From Chrysophaeum taylorii (taxonomy: Eukaryota > Sar > Pelagophyceae > Pelagomonadales > Pelagomonadaceae), in assembly GCA_029834535.1 (NCBI GenBank), contig JAQMWT010000531.1, forward strand, positions 310,001 to 374,000: a DNA stretch of 64,000 nt, read 5' to 3'. Both the position numbers and the translations under genes were made by a program. The notes under the pieces are model-generated. The model was not told the origin of the DNA. It saw nothing but the letters and a program-made list of their open reading frames with translations, and did no database searches. Below are positions 37,394 to 49,307 of this stretch, piece after piece; the stretch's first letter is position 1; each line of letters starts with the position of its first letter.

Positions 37394-40381
37394 TCAGTGC
37401 TGCGCGAGTCCGCCGAGGGCCGTGGCGGCCGCGTAGGACTTGGACCAGCGGAGGGGGGTCGCTTGGAGCTGGCGACGGTCGTTGTAGGCTTGCTGGACGG
37501 CCCGTCGGGCGTCGGTCTCGTCGATCGCCCGGCGCATGCTGGGCGTGACGTCGTCCGCATAAAGGAGCGCGGTGCCTCTGACGTGTCTCGCGGCGCGGCC
37601 GATGATTTGGATGAGGGCCGTGTCTGACCTGAGGAAGCCCTCCTTGTCGGCGTCGAGGACGCAGACGAGGCTGACGTCGAGGTCGATGCCTTCGCGGAGG
37701 AGGTTGACGCCGACGATGGCGTCGAGGTGACGCGCGCGGAGGCGGGCGAGGATATCGAGGCGCTTTTGGGGCTTGAGATCGCCGGTGAGGGCCTCGACGC
37801 GGAGGGGCAAGCCTCGTTCGGCGACGCGCTTTGCGATGTTTTTGGCGGCCGCGCGCGTCGAGGCGACGAGGATGGAGCGCTCGTGTCGCGAGGCCCTCGT
37901 AACGCACTCGTCGAGGGCGCGATCGACCTGATCGGAAGCGGGCTTGACGAGGACGACGGGGTCGAGAATGAGGGTCGGGCGAATCACGAGTTCGGCGGCT
38001 GGCAGGTGGGCGTCGAGGGCGGTTTCTGGAGCGCGCGATTTCAAAAGAGCGCGTTCGTGCTTTCCGGGCGTCGCCGAGACGAAGACGGCTCGGTCAACTT
38101 TAGTTTCCCAGAACTCGCGCGCCGAGAGGGGTCGGTTGTCGAGGGCGCTCGGGAGGCGGAAGCCATGGTCGACGAGGTTGCGCTTGCGCGCGCGGTCGGC
38201 CTCGAAGGCGGCGCCGAGCTGACCAACGGTGATATGGCTCTCGTCGACAATCAACAAAAATCTCGGATCGCCAGGCGGAAAGTAGTCGAGGAGGGTGACG
38301 GGGGGGTCGCCGGGCGCGGCGCCGTTGAGGTGTCGCGAGTAGTTTTCGACGCCGGGGCACGTGCCCGTGTCGCGCAGCAGCTCGAGGTCAGAGAGCGTGC
38401 GGCTCTCGAGGCGGTCCGCGGCGGCAGATTTGCCGAGGCTCCGCAGTTCGACGAGGCGTTCGTCGAGCTCGCGGGTTATGTCGCGGCTCGCGCGCTCGAG
38501 GTCGCGCGCCGCTGCCGCGTAGTGGGACGCGGGAAGGAGCTGCACCTCATCGACCGGGGTCCCGGCCTCGATCGCGCTTTGGAGCCGGTCTCGATCGTCG
38601 AACTCGAGAACCACGGTCGCTCGGGCGTCGGCCGGCTGCGCGATCGTCAGTACCGTCGACGCCCCCGCCGCCGAGACGCGGACCGAGCCGCGCGAGGCGG
38701 CGTCGTCGTTGTCGTCGTCAGAGGTGTATCCTAAAACGCGAAGCGTGTCGGCGACGGCGACGAGGTCGTCGCCGCGCCGGAAGGCGGTCGGCTCGTAGGC
38801 CGACGGCACGCCGAGGCCGTAGACGCAGCTCACCGAGGCGACGACCACGACGTCGCGGCGCGACGTCAGGCTCTTGGTCGCGCGATGCCGGAGCTCGTCG
38901 AGGCGGTCGTTGATGGCCGACCGCTTCGACGAGTACACGTCCAGCGTCGCCGAGAAGGACTCGGGCCTGTAGTAGTCGTAGTACGACACGAAGTACTCGA
39001 CCGCGTTGTGCCGCAAAAGATCCTTGATCTCGCCGTAGAGCTGCGCGGCGAGGAGCTTGTTGGGCGCCAGCACGAGAGCCGGAAGTCCTCGTTTCGCGAT
39101 GATTCGCGCGATCGCGTACGTCTTTCCCGTCCCCGTCGCCCCTTTCAACAGCGCCAGCCCGCCCGACTCGTCGCAATCCAGCCGCGATAGCACGTCGTCG
39201 ACCGCTCTCTTCTGCGGCTCGGTCGCCTCGTAGGGCGCCGTCAGCACGAACTCGTTTTTGTTCTTTAATCGCGCGTCGTCGCGTTCCACGAACTCGTCGC
39301 GCCGCCGCCGTTGCGCGTCGCGCGCAGTCTCGTCGTCGTGGTCCAAAGGCGATAGACACGACGGCCGGCTTTTCGTCGTTACGGCGACGAGCGGGTCGGT
39401 CTCGCCCAGGCCCCGCAACAACGACCGTCTCAGGCGTTCGCGCTCTAGAATGTCGAGGGCCTCCGTCTTCTTATTTTTTACCTTCCTTCCACGGCGCAGC
39501 AAAGGTGGCGGCGGCTTTTCCTCCTCCTCGAGGAAGGCCGCATCCCGCAGCTCGCGGTGCCCTCTCAAAGCCCGCGAGTGAGCCGCGTCGCGCGCCAGTC
39601 GTACCAACCGCGGCACGGCGTCGCCGCGGGCGATGACCTGTTTCGTTTCGTCGTACAGCGTCTCGCCCTCGCGCATCGCGACCACGCCCTCGTTCCGGTC
39701 GCCCTTGGCGAGGCCAACGACGCGCCGCGGGGCCCTTCCTCCTCCGAAGGCCCGCTCGATCGCGGCCGACACCGCCGCGACCTGAGCCTTACCTCCGTCG
39801 ACCACCAAGAGGTCGGCCCGCGGACCGCCCTCGCGCAGCCGCTGCTCGATCCCGTACGCGAGCGCGCTGCAGTCGTCCCCGGGCGCCCCCCCGGGCACGC
39901 GCCAGACCCTTCCCGCCTCCTCGTCGACCGCGCCGTCGATCACGCGCGCGCACGCGAAGGTCGTCCATTCGCCGCGCGTATGCGACACGTCGATACCCTC
40001 GATCCAGCGCGCGCGACCTGCCAGCCGCGACATCTCCACCAAATCTTCCGCGCGCCGACACCCCGACTCGAGAGCTTCCAGCGCGCGCCGCTGCCCGTAT
40101 CCTTCCCCCGTCGAAAGCAATTCCCCCCAAGCCTCGCGGCTCGTCCACGGCCTACCACCATTCCCGATCGCGACGCCCGCCAGCCCGCCAAACTCGATCA
40201 GAAGCGACCGACGCCACAATTCCTTCGACCCCCCCATCCGGAGCTCCACAACGGCCTGTGCCACCCGGTCCTCTTGAGCCGCGGCGACAAATCGCCGCCG
40301 ACCCGCGCTCCCGCTGACCACGAAACCGCGCACCCACGCCCGGGTCGACGACAGCACCACCATCAGCCCCCCAGGGCCCAT
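37394..40381 (-). CDS. uvrC-uvrB fusion: UvrC nuclease-UvrB helicase fusion (nucleotide excision repair)
   Basis: 995 residues without introns. Residues about 95-285 are the RNase H-like endonuclease half of UvrC, which makes the 5' cut: IEGIDVSHTRGEW (Asp131), LLVVDGGKAQ (Asp195) and RLARDAAHSRAL (His268), the catalytic D-D-H. About 310-340 looks like a worn HhH tail. Residues about 375-990 are UvrB: Walker A GATGTGKT (414-421), the damage-probing hairpin region YFVSYYDYYRPESF, ASVSCVYGLG, ENYSRHLNG, LIVDESHITVGQLG, GFRLPSALDNRPL, SATPGKHE, GVNLLREGIDL, DADKEGFLRSDTALIQIIGRAARH and AIDETDARRAVQQAYN. The GIY-YIG (3' cut) domain, and the UVR domain of both UvrC and UvrB, are missing. The N-terminal 40 residues are basic and hydroxylated and may be an organelle-targeting peptide. 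The origin is probably bacterial or plastid. Confidence 0.9.
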   Translation of the reverse strand: MGPGGLMVVLSSTRAWVRGFVVSGSAGRRRFVAAAQEDRVAQAVVELRMGGSKELWRRSLLIEFGGLAGVAIGNGGRPWTSREAWGELLSTGEGYGQRRALEALESGCRRAEDLVEMSRLAGRARWIEGIDVSHTRGEWTTFACARVIDGAVDEEAGRVWRVPGGAPGDDCSALAYGIEQRLREGGPRADLLVVDGGKAQVAAVSAAIERAFGGGRAPRRVVGLAKGDRNEGVVAMREGETLYDETKQVIARGDAVPRLVRLARDAAHSRALRGHRELRDAAFLEEEEKPPPPLLRRGRKVKNKKTEALDILERERLRRSLLRGLGETDPLVAVTTKSRPSCLSPLDHDDETARDAQRRRRDEFVERDDARLKNKNEFVLTAPYEATEPQKRAVDDVLSRLDCDESGGLALLKGATGTGKTYAIARIIAKRGLPALVLAPNKLLAAQLYGEIKDLLRHNAVEYFVSYYDYYRPESFSATLDVYSSKRSAINDRLDELRHRATKSLTSRRDVVVVASVSCVYGLGVPSAYEPTAFRRGDDLVAVADTLRVLGYTSDDDNDDAASRGSVRVSAAGASTVLTIAQPADARATVVLEFDDRDRLQSAIEAGTPVDEVQLLPASHYAAAARDLERASRDITRELDERLVELRSLGKSAAADRLESRTLSDLELLRDTGTCPGVENYSRHLNGAAPGDPPVTLLDYFPPGDPRFLLIVDESHITVGQLGAAFEADRARKRNLVDHGFRLPSALDNRPLSAREFWETKVDRAVFVSATPGKHERALLKSRAPETALDAHLPAAELVIRPTLILDPVVLVKPASDQVDRALDECVTRASRHERSILVASTRAAAKNIAKRVAERGLPLRVEALTGDLKPQKRLDILARLRARHLDAIVGVNLLREGIDLDVSLVCVLDADKEGFLRSDTALIQIIGRAARHVRGTALLYADDVTPSMRRAIDETDARRAVQQAYNDRRQLQATPLRWSKSYAAATALGGLAQH

Positions 40382-40555
40382 GCTACTCCTTCTAGTGATG
40401 ATGATGCTCCTTCACCATATCTCGATGCGCACATCCAGACCTTCTTACATTTCGCGCGCGCGCCCAGAGCTCTACTACGGCCGAAGCTTCGGAGAATACG
40501 CGAATCACCAAACTTACTCCTCTCGTGCTAACTAACCCTCATCTCCGGGCTAGCG

Positions 40556-43500
40556 CTAGCTGTATTTCAAGAAATCGAGGTCTGTTCTTGGCATCGCCGT
40601 CGTAGCGCCGGACGAACAGTAAAATCCCGAGGCGCATTCCCCGGCCGGCGCCGAGATTCCAGCGGTGTCGCAATAGTACCCTGGCGAGCACGGTGTGCAT
40701 TCCGTCTGACTTGCCAGTCCGGTGCGGTTGTTGAAAGACCCCCGCGGGCATGGAAACTGCGTGGAAAACTGTGTGCCGTTCGGGCAGTACCTGGGTGTGG
40801 CGAGCGTTCTCGCGACGTGTTTGAACCACAAACAAAACGTAACAGAATATTACGGCGAGCAGGGAGACAGAAAACGCTGGGCAGTGCATCCCAGTAGGGC
40901 ACGCGCTATAGGTCGCCGAAGCGAGCTCGCAGTAGAACCGCTCGGGGCACTCAGTGCAATTTGACCGTCGCGTTCGATCGGCGTACGTTCCCGCGAGACA
41001 TGCTGACGGTTCGGCGACGCCGACATCGCAAAAGTGACCAAGAGGACATTCGATTGGGGAGTCGATCGTGCCGACCTGAGCTTCAGAAGCTAAGTAACCG
41101 CATCGACAAAGCACGAACGCACGGGGCAATAGAACCCAACGGGGCAAAGCTCGGTAAGCTTGGCAGTCATGTTCGTCGGACACATCCAGCCGCCAAGGCA
41201 GGGCTTGCAGTCGGTAGCGTTTGCGTTGCCAGTTGCGGTGGAAAAAGTGCCGGGGGGGCAGGCTACGGGAAGCTCGCTTCCTTCGGGGCAGAACGAGCCG
41301 GCAGAGCACTCGTCAGCGACGACGTTTCCGGCGTCGTCGACCACTCCGTCTGGGGTCGCCGTGTATGAATTGCGGACGCAATAATAGCCCGCCGAGCAGA
41401 GGCCACTAACGCCCGTCCCGTCGACGCAGAACCGCCCGCCCGGGCAATCGAGTTTCGAAGACGAGCCTACGAGGCGGCGATTTTCGCACTGGTGCACTGA
41501 TGCCACAACGACGCAAAACAGCAGGGGACATTGATGTCATAGGCGGTCAGAGTGAGAGAGCATCATAAAAAAAAAAAACGATCAAGCTGCTATTCGTCGT
41601 TGCCAACGCCAGCGCGGAGACGACTATATGCTTCGTCGAAATGGAGACTCGAGCGGCGGCGGCGGCGTCCAATTCTCGCTCGTGGCTGCTCGATGCTCCA
41701 CTTTCTTCAAGCAGTGCGGTCGACCCTTTTGACAATGATCGGCGCAGCAAGTCGCAGGTCTTTTATGAACTCTTGGCTTTTTCAAAGTTCCAGCGTCGCG
41801 GCGAAGTTTTAAAACGGGTGCCACCGAAGATCGTGATGAACAGGATCGTGGTGCAAGTTGGTTACTGAAAAAGACCAGACAGTGACCACGAATCCCAACA
41901 ACAGAACTCGCGTGAAACTCCATCATAGTGTTCACCGAGATTTGAGATTCCTAAAATATGCGCATCACCACTCCGTTCAACCTTTTTCGTCGTCGTAGGC
42001 ACTCTGCCTACCTCGTTGTGATTTTCGTCTGCTTGACAACTCGCGTCTCTCAACTTGTTGATAAATCTTCTCGGCTTGCTTGCGGTCACAAGGATGGCAA
42101 GGGAGTATAAGCGTATGCGCGCGTGACGGAATCCGCTTTTCTCTCTCGTCGCGTCCGTCTTATCGTCGTCGTCGCGCGTCTCAAAAACGAACACTATCAC
42201 ACACACAGTGGAAAAAGAATATTGTGGAAGTTTACCTGCGGGGCAGTCGTATCCGGGACCGCATTTCCCTCCGGCGGTGGGGTCGGTGGGCGTGGGTGTT
42301 GCGGAGCCATTTGTGCAATAATAGCCCGCGGCGCAGGGGCCGTCGACGTTGACGTTGCCGACACCCATGGCGTAGGTGCCGGGTCCTGCGGCGCGGCAGT
42401 CGCCGAGCTTGGTGTTTCCCCTCGCGTTCGACCATGTGCCCTCAGGGCATGGCCACTGACTTCTTGCGATCGTACCGTTTGGGCAAAAATATCCAGAAGG
42501 GCACGGACGCTGCTCCGAGGCCCCTTCTTCACACCAGGTCCCGGCAGCGCACTCGGAACAGTCTGCGAGGCCCTCTGTTGGCGCAAACCGCCCAGCCGCG
42601 CATGGAGTCGCAAACGCAGAGCCGTTCCTGCAGAAAGCCCCCGCGGGGCAGATTGTCTCGCGAGGCGTTGTCGAGCCGGAGCCGCAGAAGTATCCGGCAT
42701 CGCAGGGACCGGAGGGCTGCGCGAGGCCATTGATCGACGAGCACCACGACCCGGCCGTGCAGTTGAGGCAGCCCGATATGTTGACGAGACCAACCGTCGG
42801 CGTGTAGGTCCCGTTCGGACAAGGTGTGGGCACCGCGCTACCCGGCGGGCAGTAGCTTCCCGCGGGGCACTGGTGCTCGAAGCCGCCGCTCAGACCGCGG
42901 CCCGAGCTACTATTTGTCGGGCAATAATATCCCTCGAGGCAGACGCCGTCGGGCTCGAGGAGTCCTCGTCGCGAGCAGAAGCTCCCGGCGTCGCACGCGT
43001 GGCACTCGATCGCCGCGCTCAAATTTCGCCGGTGGCCATACGTGCCCTCGGGGCACCTGGGCTGCGGTATTCCTGTCCCGGCGGCGCAAAAGTAACCTCG
43101 TGGACAGTCGATCGTCGTGGCGGTCGAGATACCGTCGCAATACTGCGACGCAGGGCACGTCACGCAGGCTGCCATAGATGCGTTCGGCGCGTACGTGCCC
43201 GCGAGGCACTCGACGGGGTTCCCCGTCCCCAAAGGGCACGCGTATCCCGCCGGACACGGGCCGTAGTCGCAAGAGTCCCACGAGCTCTCATCGCAATCTG
43301 GATCGGTGCCGCCGTAGCTCTCGGGCGTCGCCGTCGTGGCTCCCTTAGCGCAAAAGTACCGCGGCTCGCATAGCAGCGCGGGCGTCGCGATGCCCGTCTC
43401 GTTGCACGCGTACCCCGGCGGGCACGGCGAGCAGCTGTAGTCGCTCGTGTTCCCGGTCGACCCCTCGCCGGGGTAGTAGGTCCCCATTGGGCACGGCACG

Positions 43501-46500
43501 GGATTGTCAGTGCCAGCGGCTGGGCAGTAAGAGCCTTCTGGGCAGATTCCTCCGTTTGCTTCGCCCTCGGCGTTGTACTGGTCAATCGGACGTTCCCTCG
43601 AAGACCCGGCGCCGCACCAGAAACCGGCGGCGCACGGCTCGGTCGTCGAATACGTGAGTCCGGCTGTTTCGCAGTACGATCCGGACGGACATTTGCGGCA
43701 GTAGAGCGTAGAGTTGAGGTTGTACTCGGTCCCGTACGTCCCGGCGGGGCATTTTTCGGGCGCCACCTGCGACGAGTCGCCGTCGATTAATTATAAAACG
43801 CGACGACGACGACGCGACGCACGGTTCCGAGCTCGCAATAGTGGCCGAGCGGACAATCGACGGGCGAGCTCGTGTTGAACTGCTCGCAGTAGAAGCCGGG
43901 GGGGCAGCTCAAGCACGTCGACCTGCCTATAAACGGCTGGTACGTCCCGGGCACGCATGGGCTCGGTGCGCTGGCGCCCTCGATTGAAAAGTGGCCGATC
44001 GGGACCTGGTACTGCGTCGATCTGTTTGACCCTCCTGTGCAGTAAAAACCGGCCTCGCAGCGACCGGTAGGGTAGGGGTTCGAACTCCCGGCGCAATAAA
44101 ATCCTGGGTCGCATGCCTGTGGATTGCAGCGGATGTGGATAAAACGGCAAGAATCGACGTGGCACTGCGCTGGTGGTGGTACTTTGCAGTCGGAGGCGCT
44201 GGTCGCTCCTGTGTAGTTGTTGTACTTGCCCGATGGGCAATCGCTCGGTTCGACAGACCCCTGGGGACAGTACCCGCCCGCGGGGCATAGGCCCCCTATG
44301 CTCGACGGTTCCGAAAGTTGCGACAGTGTCGACCTGTGCATGCCTCCGATAATAACAATCGCAGCCAGGTGCAGCCAGAAAGACAGACCGGGTGAGACGC
44401 AAGAGAGAGCGACGACATGTGCGGGCGGGCGGGCAGGCACCCGGTCCCCTTGCCGACCGGGGGTGAAGAAGAGCGCAGAGGGGTCACACAAACTTACTTA
44501 CCCGGGCGCGTGTGGCGCCGAAGTGTAGGACTTTTCGAAGCAATAGTACCTATGAGAGGCGGTGCGTGACCAGAGCAAAATTATTTGAAGAATACCCTGG
44601 GTCGCATAGGCCACGCGGAGCCGCCAGCCCGTATCCGTCGCAATAGGTCCCCGGCGAACAGGCAGTACAATCTTCCGTCCGTCGGAGACCGGTTGAATTT
44701 CCATAAGTGCCTGGTCTGCACGGTTCCGGCCGAGATACGCCCGTCGAACAGTAATATCCAATAGGGCACGGTTTGGGTGCCGCGCTCGCGTTTACGCAGT
44801 ATCCTCCTGCGCCCGAAGTCAAAAACAACAACGGCGCACTTAATAATTTCGACGTGCACCTGATGTACACAAGCTGCAGTCGCTCAGCGATCCGCCGCCG
44901 GCGTCGGGCAAATAAAATCTCGCCGGGCATGGTACCTCAGTCGGCGACGTCGAGCCCAAAGGACAGTAGTAGCCTGGGGCGCAGAGCCCCGTCGCGTTGC
45001 TGGCACCCTGTATGGTGTAATATCCGCGAGGCGTCGGGAGGCAGTCGTCTACGTCGTCGGCGCCCGTGACCGGCATGTACGTGCCAGCGGGACACGGGAT
45101 TGGATACTCGATCGCCGTCGGACAGTAGTGTCCTATCGGGCACGCGTCGCGGAGGAGGTCCGGCGCTCTGGTCATACCCGGCGGACAGTACGTGCCGTTG
45201 AAGCAGCGACCAGCGAGGTCGCTTGCGTCAACCCAATCGCCACCGAGCGAGTACATGTCGTCCTGGTCAGTCGTATTTGAACCACAGTAATATCCGGCTT
45301 CGCAGAGTGAACACAGAGCCGCTCCGGTAGCCGAGTAGTTTCCCAACCCACACGGCGCGGGTTCGGAGGCGCCTTCGACGCAGCCGTACCCGGCCCAACA
45401 CTCGATGCATGCATTACGGTCGTCGAAGCAGTCTTCGTTGACACCCCTACAGACCACGGGCCCGGCCGACTGTGTCTTGGTATATGGCGAGAACGACCCG
45501 GCCGCGCAGGGCAACGGCGACGTCGATCCGGCCGCGCAGAAGGATCCCGCAGTGCACTCGGCACACTCGTGCTCGTATGCCAAACCTGGGGAGCCCCCGT
45601 AGCGTCCGGCGGGACACAGCGTTCCTGCGGAGGCACCGCCGGGACAATAGCGACCCCTTCTGCAAGGCCCGCTGACGCTCGTGTCGCCGCCTTCGCAGTA
45701 GTACGAGACGTTGCACGACGTGCAGTCTGATGCTGTTTTGAGGTTCGACGAGGACGAGTAACGACCCGCAGGACACGCTGACATCGTCGCCGGGCTCGTG
45801 CCAGCTTCACAGAAAAATCCTGGTCTACAGTCCATCGATGGCTGCACGGCGCCTCGCCAGCACGCGTAGCCGGCGGGGCACTCGACGCACTGGTCGAGAG
45901 ACGTCAGGTTGGTGAAATTGGAGTAGTAACCAGCAGGGCACGGCCACTCCGTTCTCGAACTAGTCCCTGGGGGACAATAGTGCCCTGCGGCGCAGGGCGT
46001 TGTCATGTGCCACGCGCCGTACGTCTCGCACGCCCAGCCGGCTTGACAATCTCTGCAGTTGGCGACGTCGACGCCGCGTTCGAGCGGGTTGTAAGTCCCC
46101 GGCGCGCACGGCCTTGGCGTGACAGTCGCCTCCACGCAAAAGTGCCCGACGGTGCAATTCCTGCACTCAGACGTCAACCTGAGCCCAGTCGCATTCGAGT
46201 ACGTGCCGGCTGGACACGCGACCTCCGTGCCCGTCGTCGAGCTCGCGGCGCACGCGTAGCCCGGCTCGCACAAGTTTTCGGCGTAGCTCGACGAGTTCTT
46301 GGGGCAAAAGTATCCCGCGGGGCAGACGCGGCACGCTGCAACCGATGTCGTACCAGCCGCTGGTTGATAGTACCCCGCCGGGCACGCCGTCGGCAGGATT
46401 GACCGCCACGGGCAGAACGACCCGCCGGGACAAAGCCGCCGGGTGGCGTGCGCGAGGCCTTCAACGGGACAAAAATACCCAGGAATGCAAGGCGCACAGG

Positions 46501-49153
46501 CGTGATCGACGCTACGGCCAGCGGTCGTGTTCCCGTAAGTACCCGGTGGGCAATAGTCGAGCCTGTGCGCTGGATTGCACCACGTCCCCGGCGGGCACTC
46601 TGATCCCGCGGGCGTCGGCGACGTCGAAGCGTTCGCGCATCTGTAACCTGGCGTGCACTCCGTGCACAGCACGGCCCCGCCGGTCGAAAAGTATCCCACA
46701 CCGCAGGGCGTCGGATCGTCGGCGGGGTCCTCGCACGAGAATCCCGGGGGGCACACTGTGCAATTGCTTTGATTCCTGGCCGCGAACGTCCCGAACGGAC
46801 ACGACGACGGCGTCGCGTCGGGCGTATGGCAAAAACTACCCTTCGGGCAAGCGCGACATGTGGCGTCCCCTAAGAGCGAGTACGAACCAAGCGGGCACGG
46901 CGCGCGCGCGCTCGAGGCGGGGCTCACGCATTCGAGCCCCGCCGGGCAGGACAGGCACGCGTCCCGGCCGCCGTCGGAGAACGTCCCCCGCGCGCACGCG
47001 TCTACCGCCGTTGGCTCGGCGGTTGTCGTCCTGCATTCGTACCCAACCGGGCACGTCGTGCACATCGCTTGTGAGCCGAGCGAATACGTCCCAGCGGGAC
47101 AGGCGAGCTGCAGCTCGAGATCTTCGAACGGGCAATAAAATCCTGCGCCGCAGCCCGAGCAGCCAGAGCGATCAGCGTTCGGTTTGCGTCCGGGCGAGCA
47201 CGCGCTGCAGTTGACCGCACCCGCCTTGCTGAAAGTGGCGATCGGGCATGGGATCGGAAGGATGTTTGGGTTTGGGCAGTAGCTTCCGGCCGGACACGTC
47301 TCGCACCTAGACGCGTTTCCGACGGCGTACGTGCCGTAAACGCACTGGAGCGCGACGCCCGCGTCGCACGCGTACCCGGTCGGACATAAAACGCAGCGCG
47401 TGTTGTCGTCGCTCGCGAACGTGCCGCTCGGACACCCAACGTCGGCGAGTCTGCCGCCAGCACACACGAATCCGTCGGGGCACGGGGAACACAATGCGGC
47501 ACCCGCTTCGCTGTAGTTCCCGATTCCGCACTTGACGGGAGCGTCGCTCGGGTCGAGGCACGCGTACCCTTCGGGACACTCGGTGCAGTTTGTCTGGCCA
47601 AACGGCGCGTATTCCCCGGCGTTGCAGGCAATAGGTTCGTCCGTTTTTGTCGGGCACTCGTGGCCCCGAGGACACACCGTGCAGCCGATCGTCGTACCAT
47701 TAAGAGCGTAGTATCCCTCGTCGCACGACATCGGCCCGCCGGCGGGATCTGAGCACTCGTACCCGGCGGGACAGTCGCCGCAGCGCGTGAAATCATCCGA
47801 GCTCCGCCTCCCGACATCGCATGGCGTGCATGCAGCTTGGCTGTAATTCGAAAAGCTTCCCGTCGTGCATTGGATAGGTTCTTGGCTGGGGTCCGGGCAC
47901 TCGAAGCCTCGCGGGCACCGCTCGCACGCGTCGGCGCCCGCACCACCGTAACGGCCGAGCTCGCAGCGCGAGCAGGCCGTCTCGCCTGGGCCCGAGTAAG
48001 TCCCGTTCTCGCACGCCACAGGATCGGCGCTCGGATCGAAGCAACTGTGGCCCCGTGGACACGACGAGCATCGCGCCGCGCCCGTGACGTTGGCGCCCGC
48101 GTACCGCCCGCTTACGCAACTACTGCAGTGCGTCGCGTTACCGGTCGCGTACGACCCCGCCGGGCACGCCAAAGGCGCAACGGCCGAGTTGATGCAATAA
48201 TGCCCGGGCGGACACAACACGCAATACTGCCAATTCGTCAGCGAAAAGGCACCTTTCTCGCAGATCGTAGGCGCGGCGCCTGCCGATCGGCACGCGTATC
48301 CGGCGGGACACGCAGAGCACGCCGATTGGTTCCCGAGGGAGAAGGTCCCCGGATCGCAGGGCGTCGCGACGTACGTCCTCGCGCATTCAAACCCCGCGGG
48401 GCACGCCGCACACGCCGTCTGTCCCTCGAGTTCTGCGTATCGGCCGCTGCTACAATTCTGGCACGCCGTCGACCTCGCGACCGAAATCCTTCCGACGGCG
48501 CACGGCGCCGGCGCGCTCGGGTTTCCGCACTCGTAGCCCGGCGCACACGAGGCGCAGGCCGACGCGCCATACTCTGTAGTATACTCGCCACGCGGGCACG
48601 TCGTGCAATTCGTGCTCCCCTCGGCGGCGGAAAACGTCCCGGGTTGGCAAGGGGTCGGAGCGTCGCAGCCGCCGTCGCACGTATACCCCGCCGGACATGC
48701 CACGCACGCTCGCGTCGCGTTGCATGTCGTCGAATAATAACCAGGCTGGCAGTCCCGAACGCAGGCGTCGTCGTCGAAGATTGTTAGCGCTACGACGACG
48801 GTCGCGCATCCCGTACTACTACTACTACCGCACGCGTTGGCGAACTCGACCTCGCGCTCGTCGTCGGCACCCCACGAGTCGTCGACGCTCGACACTGTGA
48901 TGGTTGCCGCCGCGCTCCAATTTGTCGGCGTAAACGTGACGGTGGATTCGCTCGCGTAGGCTAAAGAGCTATTGCTGCTCGCGATGCTGATGACAACAGC
49001 TGCCGCTGGTTGGCTTGCCAGAGCGAGAGTGTAGCTCGTGGATTTGCCCTCCTCGACAAACAGCCTGGTGGTCGAGACGCTGATTGTGGTGGTCGTCGCC
49101 GTCGTCGAACCGCAGTGTAATAACACCGCGCCGCCCAGCAACAACCACCTCAT
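40556..49153 (-). CDS. Giant secreted Cys-rich GCC2/GCC3-repeat protein, nine exons
   Basis: About 2445 residues. Exons: 49153-44860, 44806-44596, 44549-44502, 44333-44183, 44116-43823, 43766-42236, 41496-41123, 41075-40876, 40790-40556. All phases agree, giving one frame; introns are 53, 46, 168, 66, 56, 739, 47 and 85 nt. MRWLLLGGAVLLHCGSTTA is a signal peptide. Residues about 25-130 form a Calx-beta-like domain (VEEGKSTSYTLAL, ending IFDDDA). The rest is dozens of 35-50-residue modules of the GCC2/GCC3 (ephrin-receptor-like) type, C-P-G-Y-x-C / C-x-x-G-x-Y / C-x-x-C. No membrane span was seen at the C-terminus, so it is probably a cell-surface or extracellular matrix protein. The 168-nt intron has an alternative acceptor 33 nt further on (44301). 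Confidence 0.8.
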
Positions 49154-49307
49154 GATTGATGCCCACCTTAACAACAACGCCGCGGTGGCGGCGGCGGCTT
49201 GACAGACTTTCTCCAACGGATCGAGGAGGGTTTAAGGTTGAGGAGGAGGGGTTTGCGACTATGACGCGACGACTATGGCGTGCGACTATTTTGTAATATT
49301 TCCTTCC
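49154..49307. promoter_or_regulatory. Divergent promoter region, GCC-repeat gene and DTD gene
   Basis: 154 bp separate the two start codons. It must serve the GCC-repeat gene (-) and the D-tyrosyl/aminoacyl-tRNA deacylase (+). No clear box could be named. Confidence 0.35.

Noticed and set aside
37394-40381. Bacterial contamination as the source of the UvrC-UvrB gene
   Set aside because: It sits between intron-bearing eukaryotic genes in the same window, with similar GC and codon use, and the domain order and losses are not those of any bacterial uvr gene I know. Long reads should still confirm it.
44070-44100. GGGGTTCGAACTCCC looks like a perfect tRNA T-arm
   Set aside because: No matching acceptor stem, D-arm or anticodon arm around it, and it lies inside an exon of the GCC-repeat gene where it encodes part of a normal module.
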